DNA from: Rhodothalassiaceae bacterium
GTDB taxonomy: Bacteria > Pseudomonadota > Alphaproteobacteria > Sphingomonadales > Rhodothalassiaceae
Direction of reading: 5' to 3'
NCBI GenBank assembly: GCA_026004935.1
Contig: BPKC01000001.1
Span: 434,001 to 498,000 of the forward strand
DNA length: 64,000 nucleotides
Positions 51,108 to 61,058 of this stretch are shown here, one piece after another. Both the position numbers and the translations under genes were made by a program. The notes below the pieces were generated by a model. That model worked only from the letters and a program-made list of their open reading frames with translations. It had not been told where the DNA came from and did not search any database. Positions within the stretch are counted from its first letter, which is position 1. Each line of letters begins with the position of its first letter.

Positions 51108-53382
51108 CTAGAGGAAGCTGTGCGGATCGACATCGAGCTTGAGCCGCACCCCGCCGCCGAGCCTGAGGCCCGAAAGCCAGCGCGAGACGATCGGCTGGGG
51201 CATGAGCCGGCGCGGCGTGTGCAGCAGCAGCCGCCAGCGGCTGCGCCCCGCGATCCGCGTCATCGGCGCCGGGGCGGGTCCGTAGAGGACGGCGCCGGCC
51301 GCACGTGCCTGCTCGGGAAAGGCCGCGGCGATCCGGCGCGCGGCGCGGACCACCTCCTCCTCGCGCCGGCCGGAGACCACGAGGGCGACGAGCCGGCCGA
51401 AGGGGGGCATGCGGGCGGCCTCGCGCGCGGCCAGCTCGGCGGCGTAGAAGGCGTCGCGCCGGCCGCCGACGAGGGCGGCGACGACCGGATGCGCGGGGTC
51501 ATAGGTCTGCAGCCACACCTCGCCCGGAAAGCGGTCGCGCCCGGCGCGGCCCGCCACCTGCCAGATCTGCTGGAAGGTCCGCTCGCCGGCCCTGAGATCT
51601 CCGCCGCGCAGGCCGAGATCGGCATCCACCACGCCGACGAGGGTGAGTCTGGGAAAGTGGTGGCCCTTCGCGACCACCTGGGTGCCGATGACGATGTCGA
51701 CCTCGGCCGCGGCGATCGCGGCGATGATCCTCTCGACGTCCCGGGCGCGGCGCAGGGTGTCGCTTGAGAGCACCGCAAGACGGGCGGCGGGGAAAGCGGC
51801 GGGCGACCTCCTCGGCAAGCCGCTCGACGCCGGGTCCGCAGGCGACGAGGCTGTCGCGCGCGCCGCAGGCGGCGCAGCGGTCGGGGCGCGGAATCTGCCA
51901 GCCGCAGTGGTGGCATTTGAGCCGCGCCTCGAAGCGGTGCTCGACGAGCCAGCTCGAGCAGTGCGGGCATTCGACCCGCGCGCCGCAGGCGCGGCACAGC
52001 GTGACCGGCGCATAGCCCCGGCGGTTGAGATAGAGCAGGCTCTGTTCGCCGCGCGCGAGGCGCTCCGTGATGGCCGAAACCAGCGGCGGCGCGATCCAGC
52101 GGCCCGGCTCCGGCGGCGCGCGCCTCATGTCGAGCGCGCGGATCGCGGGCAGGCGCGCGCCGCCGAAACGGTGCGTGAGGCGGATGTGGCGGTAGCGCCC
52201 GCCCGTGGCGTTCCAGACGGTCTCGACCGCCGGCGTCGCGCTGGCGAGGATGACCGGAATGTCCTCGCACTGCGCGCGCAGCACCGCCATGTCGCGGGCA
52301 TGATAGGTGATGCCGTCGTCCTGCTTGTAGGAGGGGTCGTGCTCCTCGTCGACGATGATGAGGCCGAGGCGGGCGAACGGCAGCAGGAGACTCGAGCGCG
52401 CGCCCACCACCACCCGCGCCGCGCCTTCGCGCACGGCCGAGAGGGCGGCGCGGCGCTCGGCGCGGGTCATCTGCGAATGCCAGACGACGGGCGGGGCCCC
52501 GAAACGGGCGGCAAAACGCTGCAGCCACTGGGCGGTGAGCGCGATCTCCGGCAGCATGACGAGGACCTGCGCGTCGCCCTCGCTCGCGAGCAGGCGCGCG
52601 ATCGCCTCGAAATAGACCTCCGTCTTGCCCGAGCCCGTGACCCCGTCGAGCAGCAGGGGCCGAAAACCCGCCGCGCGCCAGCCCTGCGTGCCCGCGATCT
52701 CCTCGAGCGCGCTCCGCTGCTCGGGGGTCAGCGCCGGTCCGATGCGCGCCGGGTCGGGCGCGGGCGGGCGGACGGCAGCCTCCTCGGCCTCCTCGGCGGC
52801 CAGCATCCCGGCCGCGATCATCTGCCGCACGACGCCCTCGCCGACCCCCGCCCGCCGGGCGAGCGTGGCGACAGGCACGGGCGTGAAGCCTTCGGCCTCG
52901 ATGATCGCGAGCAGCTTTGCGCGCGCCGGCGTGATGCGGCCTTCGCCCGCGCCCCGGCCGGTGACGACGAGGCGGCTGCGCGCGCGGGTCAGCAGCAGCG
53001 CCGGCGGCAGCACGAGGCGCAGCACGAGCCCGGGCGGGACGAGGTTGTAGGCGGCAAAGCGCGCGACGAAGCGCCGCATCGCCGACGACAGCGGCGGACC
53101 GGCGAGCCGCCCGGCCACGGGCTTGAGCCGCTCGGCCGGCAGCTCGTCGCCGCCCTCGTCCTCCCAGACCACGCCGGGCACCAGCCGGCGCGCAAGCGGC
53201 ACCAGCACGAGATCGCCGGGCGCCGGCGCGTGATCGCCCGCAAGATAGCTGTAGGGGCGGTCCACATGCACGAGCGGCCAGACCGTCACGGTCGCGGGCC
53301 GGTCGCCGCCGCGCGAATCGCCCGCGCGCTCCGGCCCGCGCCCGCTCGTTTCCGCATCCCCTCCCATGCCGCGATCCATCAT
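51108..53382 (-). pseudogene. priA: Primosomal helicase PriA, one frameshift
   Basis: A replication-restart DNA helicase. The first frame holds the N-terminal DNA-binding domain, the P-loop GVTGSGKTEVYFEAI, the DEEH box (LIIVDEEHDPSYKQ), and the zinc-binding cysteines of CRACGARVECPHCSSWL and CHHCGW...CAACG, up to VARRFP. The homology continues in the next frame (AARLAVLSSDTL, DIVIGTQVVAKGHHFP, VDADLGLRGGDLRAGERTFQQ) to the end. Removing one base from the GGGG at 51789-51792 gives a 757-residue PriA of usual size. PriA loss is normally very harmful, so a consensus error is a good explanation. Gene order priA-atpH is standard. The ribosome site at the ATG is weak. Confidence 0.9.
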
Positions 53383-53498
53383 GCGCCGCGTTTCCCGCCG
53401 CCCTTCATGCGTCGGCCGCCATGCTTGCAGAGTTTCGGCCCTTCGCGCTAGGGAGGGCGGGGCGGCCGGACGCGGCCGCGGGCGCGAAGAGGAAAGCC

Positions 53499-54152
53499 AT
53501 GAAATTCTTCGTCGACACGGCCAATCTGGACGACATCCGCGAGCTGAGCGCGACGGGCCTGCTCGACGGGGTGACCACCAACCCCTCGCTCATCAGGAAG
53601 GCGGGGGGCGACTTCTTCGAGACCATCCGCGAGATCGCGAAGCTCGTCGACGGGCCGGTGTCCGCCGAGACGGTCGCCACCGACCACGAGACGATGCTCA
53701 AGGAGGGCCGCAAACTCGCGAAGCTCGCCGACAACATCGCGATCAAGGTGCCGCTCACCGTCGACGGCCTCAAGACCTGCAAGGCGCTCCGGGCCGAGGG
53801 CATCATGGTCAACGTCACCCTGTGCTTCTCGGCGACCCAGGCGCTGCTCGCGGCCAAGGCGGGGGCGAGCTTCATCTCGCCCTTCGTCGGCCGCCACGAC
53901 GACATTTCCCAGGACGGCATGGCGCTCATCCGCGACATCCGGATCATCTACGACAACTACGACTTCGACACCGAGATCCTCGTCGCCTCGGTGCGCCATC
54001 CCCTGCATGTGCTGGAGGCCGCGCGCATCGGCGCCGACATCGCCACCATCCCGGCGGACGTCCTGCGCAAGCTCTTCCACCACCCGCTCACGGAGAAGGG
54101 GCTCGAGGCCTTCCTGAAGGACTGGGCGGCGACCGGCCAGTCGATCCTCTAG
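53499..54152 (+). CDS. Transaldolase / fructose-6-phosphate aldolase, small type
   Basis: A 217-residue single-domain TIM-barrel aldolase. [32 protein letters not shown], the Schiff-base lysine K83 in [26 protein letters not shown] and [11 protein letters not shown] are clear. It belongs to the TalC/Fsa group, which either transfers dihydroxyacetone in the pentose phosphate pathway or cleaves fructose 6-phosphate; sequence alone does not separate these. GAGGAAAGCC precedes the ATG; a longer upstream frame is not used. It is divergent from priA, a common alphaproteobacterial arrangement. Confidence 0.93.
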   Translation: MKFFVDTANLDDIRELSATGLLDGVTTNPSLIRKAGGDFFETIREIAKLVDGPVSAETVATDHETMLKEGRKLAKLADNIAIKVPLTVDGLKTCKALRAEGIMVNVTLCFSATQALLAAKAGASFISPFVGRHDDISQDGMALIRDIRIIYDNYDFDTEILVASVRHPLHVLEAARIGADIATIPADVLRKLFHHPLTEKGLEAFLKDWAATGQSIL

Positions 54153-54238
54153 CCCGCCGGCACGCGCGCGGCCGCAGGCGGGGCGCACCCATGCGAAGGG
54201 GGCGCGGTTCGGCGGCGCCGGCGCGCCCGGCCCCTTCC

Positions 54239-54960
54239 CTCGTCACCCGCCGACTTGATCGGCGGGTCCAGCCGACAGCCGCGCCAACCTCTTGCGCCGG
54301 GGATGCCACGACCGCCGCATGGGTTCGCCGGTCGAGCCGGCGAACGACGGTTCAGTAATCGGTCATCAGTCGTCAGTGATCAGGAACCCGCGTGGCGAGC
54401 CCCCCGGCCCGCACCGCCTCTCTTCGTCACCCGCCGCGCACTCTTCATCGTGACCCGCCGGCTCCCTCTCTTCGTCACCCGCCGGCTTGACCGGCGGGGC
54501 CAGCCGACAGCCGGGCCAACCTCTTGCGCCGGGGATGCCATCACCGCCCGCTGGGTTCGCCGGTCAAGCCGGCGAACGACGGTTCAGTAATCGGTCATCA
54601 GTCGTCAGTGATCAGGAACCCGCGTGGCGAGCCCCCCGGCCCGCACCGCCTCTCTTCGTTACCCGCCGGCTCCCTCTCTTTGTCATCCGCCGGCTCGACC
54701 GGCAAGTCCAGCTTTCTTTCATCGTCATCCGCCGACTCCCTCTCTTCGTCACCCGCCGGCTTGACCGGCGGGTCCAGCCGCCGGCGGGGCCGATTACTGC
54801 CGTGCGAGCTGCCCTCACCGCCCGATGGGTTCGCCGGTCGAGCCGGCGAACGCCATGTCGGTCATCGGTCATCAGTCATCAGTGATCGGAGCGGCCGCCG
54901 CCACCCGCCGGCTTCCTCTCTTTGTCATCCGCCGGCTTGATCGGCGGGTCCGGCCGGCGG
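54239..54960. repeat. Palindromic interspersed repeat array 2
   Basis: The same palindromic family as array 1: CGTCACCCGCCGGCTTGACC with GGCGGGTCCAG, and GGGTTCGCCGGTCAAGC with CGGCGAACGAC, plus variants with TTGATC or TCGACC centres. About ten units occupy the roughly 930 bp between the transaldolase gene and hutU, in which no gene is seen. Filler stretches such as CGGTCATCAGTCGTCAGTGATC recur three times. Confidence 0.85.
54271..54666. repeat. Tandem duplication with 232-bp period inside array 2
   Basis: The block from about 54271 to 54434 recurs at 54503 to 54666 with only a few substitutions, including both repeat units and the filler. The offset is 232 bp throughout. A third, partial copy of the filler lies near 54855. 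The array thus appears to have grown by duplicating a larger unit rather than by single-element insertion only. Confidence 0.75.
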
Positions 54961-55098
54961 CCGGACCGGTCGCCGCGCGCCACCTCGCCCGGAGCGGCCC
55001 TTGCGGGGCGGCGGAAGGCGGGGCTATGGCGTCTGGACGGGCCGGCGGCCGGGCGCGCTTGATGCCGCGCCGCGCCGGCCGGGACGGGGAGACGGACC

Positions 55099-56767
55099 AT
55101 GGCCGACAAGGCGGCGAACCGCCGCATCATCCGCGCCCGGCGCGGCACCGCGCTCGAGGCGCGAAGCTGGCTCACCGAAGCGCCGCTGCGCATGCTCATG
55201 AACAATCTCGACCCCGAGGTCGCCGAGAATCCGGACGAGCTCGTCGTCTACGGCGGCATCGGCAAGGCGGCGCGCGACTGGGCCGCGTTCGAGAAGATCG
55301 TCGAGACCCTGAAGCGGCTCCGCGACGACGAAACGCTGCTGGTGCAGTCCGGCAAGCCGGTCGGCGTCTTCCGCACGCATGCGGATGCGCCGCGGGTGCT
55401 GATCGCCAATTCCAATCTCGTGCCGCGCTGGGCGAGCTGGGAGCATTTCCACGAGCTCGACCGCAAGGGCCTCATCATGTACGGGCAGATGACGGCGGGC
55501 TCCTGGATCTACATCGGCTCGCAGGGCATCATCCAGGGCACCTACGAGACCTTCGTCGAGATGGGCCGGCGGCATTATGGCGGCGATCTTGCCGGCCGTT
55601 GGCTGCTCACCGCCGGCCTCGGCGGCATGGGCGGCGCGCAGCCGCTGGCGGCGACCATGGCGGGGATGAGCTGTCTCGCAGTCGAATGCCAGATGAGCCG
55701 GATCGAGAAGCGCATGGCGACCGGGTATCTCGACCACTGGACCGCGGATCTGGACGAGGCGCTCGCGATCATCACGCGCAGCACCGCCGGGCGCAAGCCG
55801 GTCTCGGTCGGCCTTCTGGGCAATGCCGCCGAGGTGCTGCCCGAGCTCCTCGAACGCGGCGTGCGTCCCGATGCGCTCACCGACCAGACCTCGGCGCATG
55901 ATCCCGCCCACGGCTATCTGCCCGATCGGCTGGACGGTGGCCGAGTGGCTCGCCCGCCAGAAGAGCGAGCCGGAGGCCGTCGCGGCCGCGGCGCGGCGCT
56001 CCATCGCGCGGCACGTGGAGGCGATGCTCGCCTTCCACCGCGCCGGCGTGCCGACCTTCGACTACGGCAACAACATCCGCCAGGTGGCCTTCGACGAAGG
56101 CGTGGAGGACGCCTTCGCCTTCCCCGGCTTCGTGCCGGCCTACATCAGGCCCATGTTCTGCCGCGGCAAGGGGCCCTTCCGCTGGGCGGCGCTCTCCGGC
56201 GATCCGGAGGACATCCGCCGCACCGACGAGAAGGTCAGGGAGCTGATCGACGATCCCCATCTCCACCGCTGGCTCGACATGGCCGCCGCGCGCATCCGCT
56301 TCCAGGGCCTGCCGGCGCGGATCTGCTGGCTGGGGCTGGGCGAGCGCGACAGGGTGGGCCTCGCCTTCAACGAGATGGTGGCCTCCGGCGAACTGAAGGC
56401 CCCCGTCGTCATCGGCCGGGACCATCTCGATGCCGGATCCGTCGCCAGCCCCAACCGCGAGACGGAAGGGATGCGGGACGGCTCGGACGCGATCTCCGAC
56501 TGGCCGGTGCTGAACGCGCTCCTCAACTGCGCCTCGGGGGCGACCTGGGTGAGCTTCCATCACGGCGGCGGCGTCGGCATGGGCTATTCCCAGCACGCGG
56601 GCCAGGTGATCGTCTGCGACGGCACCGAGGCGGCCGCCCGGCGCATCGCGCGCGTGCTGTGGAACGATCCGGCGACCGGCGTCATGCGCCATGCCGATGC
56701 GGGCTACGAGGAGGCGATCGCGGCCGCCCGCAAGGCGGGCCTCGACCTGCCGATGCTGGAAGGCTGA
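55099..56767 (+). pseudogene. hutU: Urocanate hydratase, one frameshift
   Basis: Urocanase of the histidine degradation pathway. The first frame runs from the [37 protein letters not shown] opening, through [11 protein letters not shown] and [15 protein letters not shown] (NAD site), to [15 protein letters not shown]; the second frame continues with [40 protein letters not shown] and [15 protein letters not shown]. One surplus C at 55921-55923 explains the shift, and the corrected protein has 555 residues, the family norm. Either a mutation or a consensus error. GGGAGACGG precedes the ATG. It is six bases upstream of hutH. Other hut genes (hutI, hutG) are not in the window. Confidence 0.93.
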
Positions 56768-56773
56768 GACGCG

Positions 56774-58354
56774 ATGGCGGGATCACCGGCAACGCCCCCC
56801 GGGCCGCTGGCGATCACCCCGGGCCGGGTTCCGCTCGCCGCGCTGCGGACGGTCCGGCGCGGGCCGGTCCGCCTCGAGCTGCCGCCCGAGGCCCGCGCGG
56901 CGATCCGCGAGGGTGCGGCGGCGGTGGCGGAGATCCTGGCCGGCGGGCGGGTCGTCTACGGCGTCAACACCGGCTTCGGGCTCTTGGCCGACCGGCGCAT
57001 CGATGCCGGGCATCTCGCCGAGCTCCAGCTCAATCTCGTGCGCTCGCACGCCTGCGGCGTGGGCGACCCATTGCCGGCGGAGGTCGTGCGCCTCGTGCTG
57101 GCCTTGAAGGTGATCTCGCTGGCCCGCGGCGCCTCCGGCGTGCGGCCCGGGGTCGTCGATCTGCTGATCGCCCTGCTCGCCGCCGATGCGCTGCCCGTGA
57201 TCCCGGCGAAGGGTTCGGTGGGCGCCTCGGGCGATCTTGCGCCGCTTGCGCATCTGGCGCTCGCGCTCATCGGCGAGGGCGAGATCGCATCGGCCGGGCG
57301 CGTGCGGCCGGCGCGCGAGGCGCTCGCTGCGCTGGGGCTTGCTCCCCTCGTGCTCGGCCCGAAGGAGGGGCTGGCGCTGCTCAACGGCACGCAGGTCTCG
57401 ACGGCGCTCGCGCTGGACGCCCTGTTCCGGACCGAAGACGCCTTCGAGGCCGCGCTCATCGCGGGTGCGCTCAGCACCGATGCGGCCAAGGGCTCCGATG
57501 TCCCCTTCGACCCGCGCATCCACGCGCTGCGCGGCCATGCCGGCCAGATCGCCGTGGCGCGGGTTCTGCGCCGGCTGCTCGCGGGCTCCGAGATCCGGGC
57601 GAGCCACGCCGACTGCCCCAAGGTCCAGGATCCCTACTGCCTGCGCTGTCAGCCGCAGGTGATGGGCGCGGTGCTGGACCAGCTCCGCCATGTGGCACGC
57701 ACGCTGGAGGTCGAGGCCAATGCGGTCACCGACAATCCCCTCGTCTTCGCCGCCGGCGGGGACGGGCCGGCGACCGCGCTCTCGGGCGGCAACTTCCACG
57801 CCGAGCCGGTGGCCTTCGCCGCCGATCTCATGGCGATCGCGGCCGCCGAGATCGCCTCCTTGTCGGAGCGCCGCATCGCCCTGCTCACCGATCCCAAGAT
57901 GAGCGGGCTGCCCGCCTTTCTCGCGCATGAGCCGGGGCTGCAGTCCGGGCTGATGATCGCGCAGGTCACGGCCGCCGCCCTGGTCTCCGAGAACCGCACT
58001 CTCGCCCATCCGGCCAGTGTCGATTCCGTTCCCACCTCCGCCGGTCAGGAGGATCACGTCTCGATGGCGACCTGGGCGGGGCTGAAGGCGCGCGAGGTCG
58101 CCCGCAACACCACCACGGTGGTGGCGATCGAGCTCATCGCCGGCGCGCGCGCGATCGGCTTTCACCGGCCGCTCCGGACCAGCCCCGTGCTGGAGGAGCT
58201 CGTCGCCGCGCTCGCCCGATGCGCACCGGATCCGGGTGGCGACCGGCGCTTCGATGCGGCGATCGCGGCGGTCTCGGACTGGATCGCCTCGGGCGCCCCG
58301 GCCGCGCTGCTCGGCGAGGAGGGCCCGGCCGTGGCGCCGACCGGGACCGGCTAG
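56774..58354 (+). CDS. hutH: Histidine ammonia-lyase
   Basis: A 526-residue lyase that converts histidine to urocanate. The self-forming MIO cofactor tripeptide is A151-S152-G153 in [15 protein letters not shown], the YGVNTGFG loop carries the active Tyr, and [28 protein letters not shown] and the [17 protein letters not shown] segment follow. It is translated from an ATG close behind hutU, so product and substrate flow suit an operon. No regulator of the HutC type is visible nearby. Confidence 0.96.
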   Translation: MAGSPATPPGPLAITPGRVPLAALRTVRRGPVRLELPPEARAAIREGAAAVAEILAGGRVVYGVNTGFGLLADRRIDAGHLAELQLNLVRSHACGVGDPLPAEVVRLVLALKVISLARGASGVRPGVVDLLIALLAADALPVIPAKGSVGASGDLAPLAHLALALIGEGEIASAGRVRPAREALAALGLAPLVLGPKEGLALLNGTQVSTALALDALFRTEDAFEAALIAGALSTDAAKGSDVPFDPRIHALRGHAGQIAVARVLRRLLAGSEIRASHADCPKVQDPYCLRCQPQVMGAVLDQLRHVARTLEVEANAVTDNPLVFAAGGDGPATALSGGNFHAEPVAFAADLMAIAAAEIASLSERRIALLTDPKMSGLPAFLAHEPGLQSGLMIAQVTAAALVSENRTLAHPASVDSVPTSAGQEDHVSMATWAGLKAREVARNTTTVVAIELIAGARAIGFHRPLRTSPVLEELVAALARCAPDPGGDRRFDAAIAAVSDWIASGAPAALLGEEGPAVAPTGTG

Positions 58355-58489
58355 GGCGCCCGCCCTCTCGCTCCCCCGGCAAGCCGGCGCGTCGAGGCCA
58401 CCGCCGGGCGCGGGCCGTCTTGTCGCCGTGCCGCCGCGGCCCTAGGTTTGCGGGCGGGACGGCAGCCGGCCGGCGGAGCGAAAACCGTC

Positions 58490-59578
58490 TTGCGCGAATC
58501 GAGCATCATCATCTGGGCTGACCCGCGCGCCCGCGAGCGGGCCTTCTGGACCCTGCAGCTTGCGGGCTGGTTCGGCTATGCGTGCTTGCGGATCTTCCAC
58601 GGCATCACCATCGACTGGGGGCTGAACTACTTCAACACCAGCGCGGTGGCGGCGGTCACGGGCTTCGTGCTGTCCTCCATCCTGCGCTACTTCTATCGCC
58701 CTCTCGTCAAGCGGCCGCTGCCGCTGGTCGCGGCGGCGGCCGTCTTCTTCTCGCTCAGCTTCGCCCTCGTGTTCTCGGCGATCGAGGTCACCGCCGGCAC
58801 CTATTACGATCCGGAAAACGTGGTGGATACCGGCCTGTTCGAGAACGCGATGTTCGACGCCTTCATCCTGCTGGCCTGGTCCGGCCTCTACTTCGGCTAC
58901 CACTATTACGAGGAGCTCCAGCGCGAGCGCGAGGCGACGCTCAAGGCCGCCGCCATGGCCAAGGAGGCCGAGCTGCAGATGCTGCGCTATCAGCTCAACC
59001 CCCACTTCCTCTTCAACACCCTGAACGCCATCTCGACCCTCGTGCTGGCGGGCGAGACGGCCAATGCCGACCGGATGCTGGGCAGGCTCGCCTCCTTCCT
59101 GCGCTACAGCCTCGTGCATTCGCCGGAAGAGAAGGTCACGCTGGAGACCGAGCTCAACACGCTGCGGCACTATCTGGAGATCGAGAAGGTGCGCTTCGCC
59201 GAACGCCTCAACGTCGTCTACGACATCGAGGAGCGGGCGCTGCGCGCGCGGATCCCGAGCCTGCTGCTGCAGCCGCTCATCGAGAACGCGATCAAGTATG
59301 CGATCGCGCCCTCGGAGAACGGCGGCGTGATCGAGATCGCCGCGCGCATCAGGGGCGACAGGCTGCTGCTCGCCGTGCGCGACGACGGACCCGGTGCGGG
59401 CGGAGCCGCGGCCGGCGCCAAGGGCAGCGGGGTGGGCCTGCGCAACACCGCCGAGCGGCTCGCCGCGCTCTACGGCGACCGGCACGCCTTCCGCCACGGC
59501 GACCGCAGCCCGCGCGGCTTTGCGGTGGAGATCGAGATTCCGCTCGAATTCGGTCGCGGCCGCGAGCGCGCGGCATGA
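58490..59578 (+). CDS. LytS-type sensor histidine kinase
   Basis: A 362-residue membrane sensor. Four hydrophobic segments lie at about 18-42, 52-75, 85-105 and 125-145, then a coiled linker (ELQREREATLKAAAMAKEAELQ region) and the His_kinase domain with LRYQLNPHFLFNTLNAIS, where the His is the phosphorylation site. A HATPase_c domain ends the protein: LLQPLIENAIKYA (N-box) and GSGVGLRNTAERL (G-box). The start is uncertain: TTG behind GGAG is given; another TTG lies 14 codons upstream. It pairs with the LytTR regulator that follows 31 bp later. Signal unknown. Confidence 0.88.
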   Translation: MRESSIIIWADPRARERAFWTLQLAGWFGYACLRIFHGITIDWGLNYFNTSAVAAVTGFVLSSILRYFYRPLVKRPLPLVAAAAVFFSLSFALVFSAIEVTAGTYYDPENVVDTGLFENAMFDAFILLAWSGLYFGYHYYEELQREREATLKAAAMAKEAELQMLRYQLNPHFLFNTLNAISTLVLAGETANADRMLGRLASFLRYSLVHSPEEKVTLETELNTLRHYLEIEKVRFAERLNVVYDIEERALRARIPSLLLQPLIENAIKYAIAPSENGGVIEIAARIRGDRLLLAVRDDGPGAGGAAAGAKGSGVGLRNTAERLAALYGDRHAFRHGDRSPRGFAVEIEIPLEFGRGRERAA

Positions 59579-59609
59579 GGGGCGGACGGTGGATGACGGG
59601 GAAGCGGTG

Positions 59610-60428
59610 ATGCGCAGGCTGAAAGCGATCCTGGTCGACGACGAGCCGCTGGCGCTCAAGGGGCTCGCCCTCAGACTCGCCGCGCGCGCGGATGTCGAGG
59701 TGGTCGCCACCGCCGGAAACGGCCGCGCCGCGCTGAAACGCATCGCCGAACACCGCCCCGACGTCGTCTTCCTCGACATCCAGATGCCCGGCATCGACGG
59801 GCTGATGGTGGCCCGCGCGCTGGTGGGCGAGGAGGACGCGCCGCTCATCGTCTTCGTCACCGCCTATGACGCCCATGCGGTCGAGGCCTTCCGGGCGCAT
59901 GCGCTCGACTATCTCCTCAAACCCGTCACGGAGGAGCGGCTCGCCGCCACGCTCGCCCGGCTCCACCAGCGCATCGCCGAGCGCGACGCCGCCCGCGAGG
60001 CGCAGCGCATCCGCGCGGTGATCGACGAGCTGGCGCCGGAGGCGCGCGAGAAGCTCGCCGGCGTGCTCGAAGGCGTGGAGGAGAGCGGCCCGGGCTATCT
60101 CGACCGGCTCGCGATCCGCGACCGCGGGCGGGTGACCCTGGTCGCCACCGCGGACATCGACTACATCGACGCGGCCGGCGACTATCTGTGCATCCATGTG
60201 GGAGACGACACCCACATCCTGCGCGAGACCATGAAGACCATGGAGGCGAAGCTGGATCCGGCGCGCTTCCAGCGCATCCACCGCTCGACCATCGTCAATC
60301 TCGCGCGCGTGCGCGCGGTGGAGCCGCACGGCAACGGCGAATGCTTCTTCGTGCTGGAAGGCGGCCGGCGTCTCAAGGTCTCGCGCAGCCGCAAGGCCGC
60401 CGCCCTGCGCCTGCTCAATCAGCTCTGA
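59610..60428 (+). CDS. LytTR-family response regulator
   Basis: A 272-residue regulator. The receiver domain (1-120) has D10, D11, phospho-acceptor D56 in FLDIQMPGIDGL, T84 in FVTAYD and K104 in YLLKPV. A helical linker leads to a LytTR DNA-binding domain (about 165-272) with DIDYIDAAGDYLCIHVG, RFQRIHRSTIVNL and the RRLKVSRSRK strand. It is the partner of the adjacent LytS-type kinase. LytTR proteins often bind two direct repeats upstream of target genes; no target can be assigned. Its 3' end overlaps the convergent tlpA-like gene by 10 bp. Confidence 0.93.
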   Translation: MRRLKAILVDDEPLALKGLALRLAARADVEVVATAGNGRAALKRIAEHRPDVVFLDIQMPGIDGLMVARALVGEEDAPLIVFVTAYDAHAVEAFRAHALDYLLKPVTEERLAATLARLHQRIAERDAAREAQRIRAVIDELAPEAREKLAGVLEGVEESGPGYLDRLAIRDRGRVTLVATADIDYIDAAGDYLCIHVGDDTHILRETMKTMEAKLDPARFQRIHRSTIVNLARVRAVEPHGNGECFFVLEGGRRLKVSRSRKAAALRLLNQL

Positions 60429-61027
60429 GCGCCGACGAGGCGCCGGAGCGCATCGCGCACCGCCGGCGCATCCCACTTGGCCGGGCCGACGAGACGCGCC
60501 ACCTCGCGGCCCCGCGGGTCGACGAGGATCGTCGTCGGCAGCCCGGGAATGGCGAGCGCGCCCATGCTCGCAAGCTCGGGATCGCGCAGCGTGTCGAGAT
60601 GGCCGACGCCGTAGCCGCCGAGCGCCGCGCGCACCTCGCCCGCCGGCGCGGCATCCAGCGAGACCAGCACCACCGCGAAGCCCGCGCCGCCGAGCTCCGC
60701 CTGCAGGCGGTCGAGGGTCGGCAGCTCCTCGACGCAGGGACCGCACCAGGTCGCCCAGAAATTGACGAGCCGCCAGCGCCCGGAGGCGGCGAAGATCTTC
60801 ACCGGCCCCTCGGCCCCCGCGACCGCAAGATCGGCGGGAAGCGGCCGCGGGCGCTCATGGACGACGAGCGCGGGCAGCGCCCGTGCGAGGGCGGCGAGGG
60901 CGGCGTCGGCGTCCGCTGCGTCTTGCGGCCGGGGCCGGACATGGTAAAGGAGAAGGACGACCGCGGCGGTCGCGGCGAACAGAAGCGCGATCACGGCGGC
61001 AAGCCTGCGGCCCTGCGGCATCGGCAT
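60419..61027 (-). CDS. TlpA-family thiol:disulfide oxidoreductase
   Basis: A 202-residue membrane-anchored thioredoxin-like protein. An N-terminal helix (about 10-30) anchors it in the inner membrane with the domain in the periplasm. The active site is [15 protein letters not shown] (CxxC), and the cis-Pro is in [10 protein letters not shown]. TlpA proteins reduce periplasmic thiols, often in cytochrome biogenesis. The start given follows GGAACGGGAT; an ATG 11 codons upstream would overlap the argH start. It is divergent from argH, as in many Alphaproteobacteria. Confidence 0.88.
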   Translation of the reverse strand: MPMPQGRRLAAVIALLFAATAAVVLLLYHVRPRPQDAADADAALAALARALPALVVHERPRPLPADLAVAGAEGPVKIFAASGRWRLVNFWATWCGPCVEELPTLDRLQAELGGAGFAVVLVSLDAAPAGEVRAALGGYGVGHLDTLRDPELASMGALAIPGLPTTILVDPRGREVARLVGPAKWDAPAVRDALRRLVGAQS

Positions 61028-61058
61028 ATCCCGTTCCAGCAGCGATCCGGATCCTCCC

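Noticed and set aside
54239-54960. Short proteins translated from repeat DNA (RRLDRRVQP-like and RRSSRRTT-like peptides)
   Set aside because: They arise from the palindromic repeats in several frames and have no independent support.
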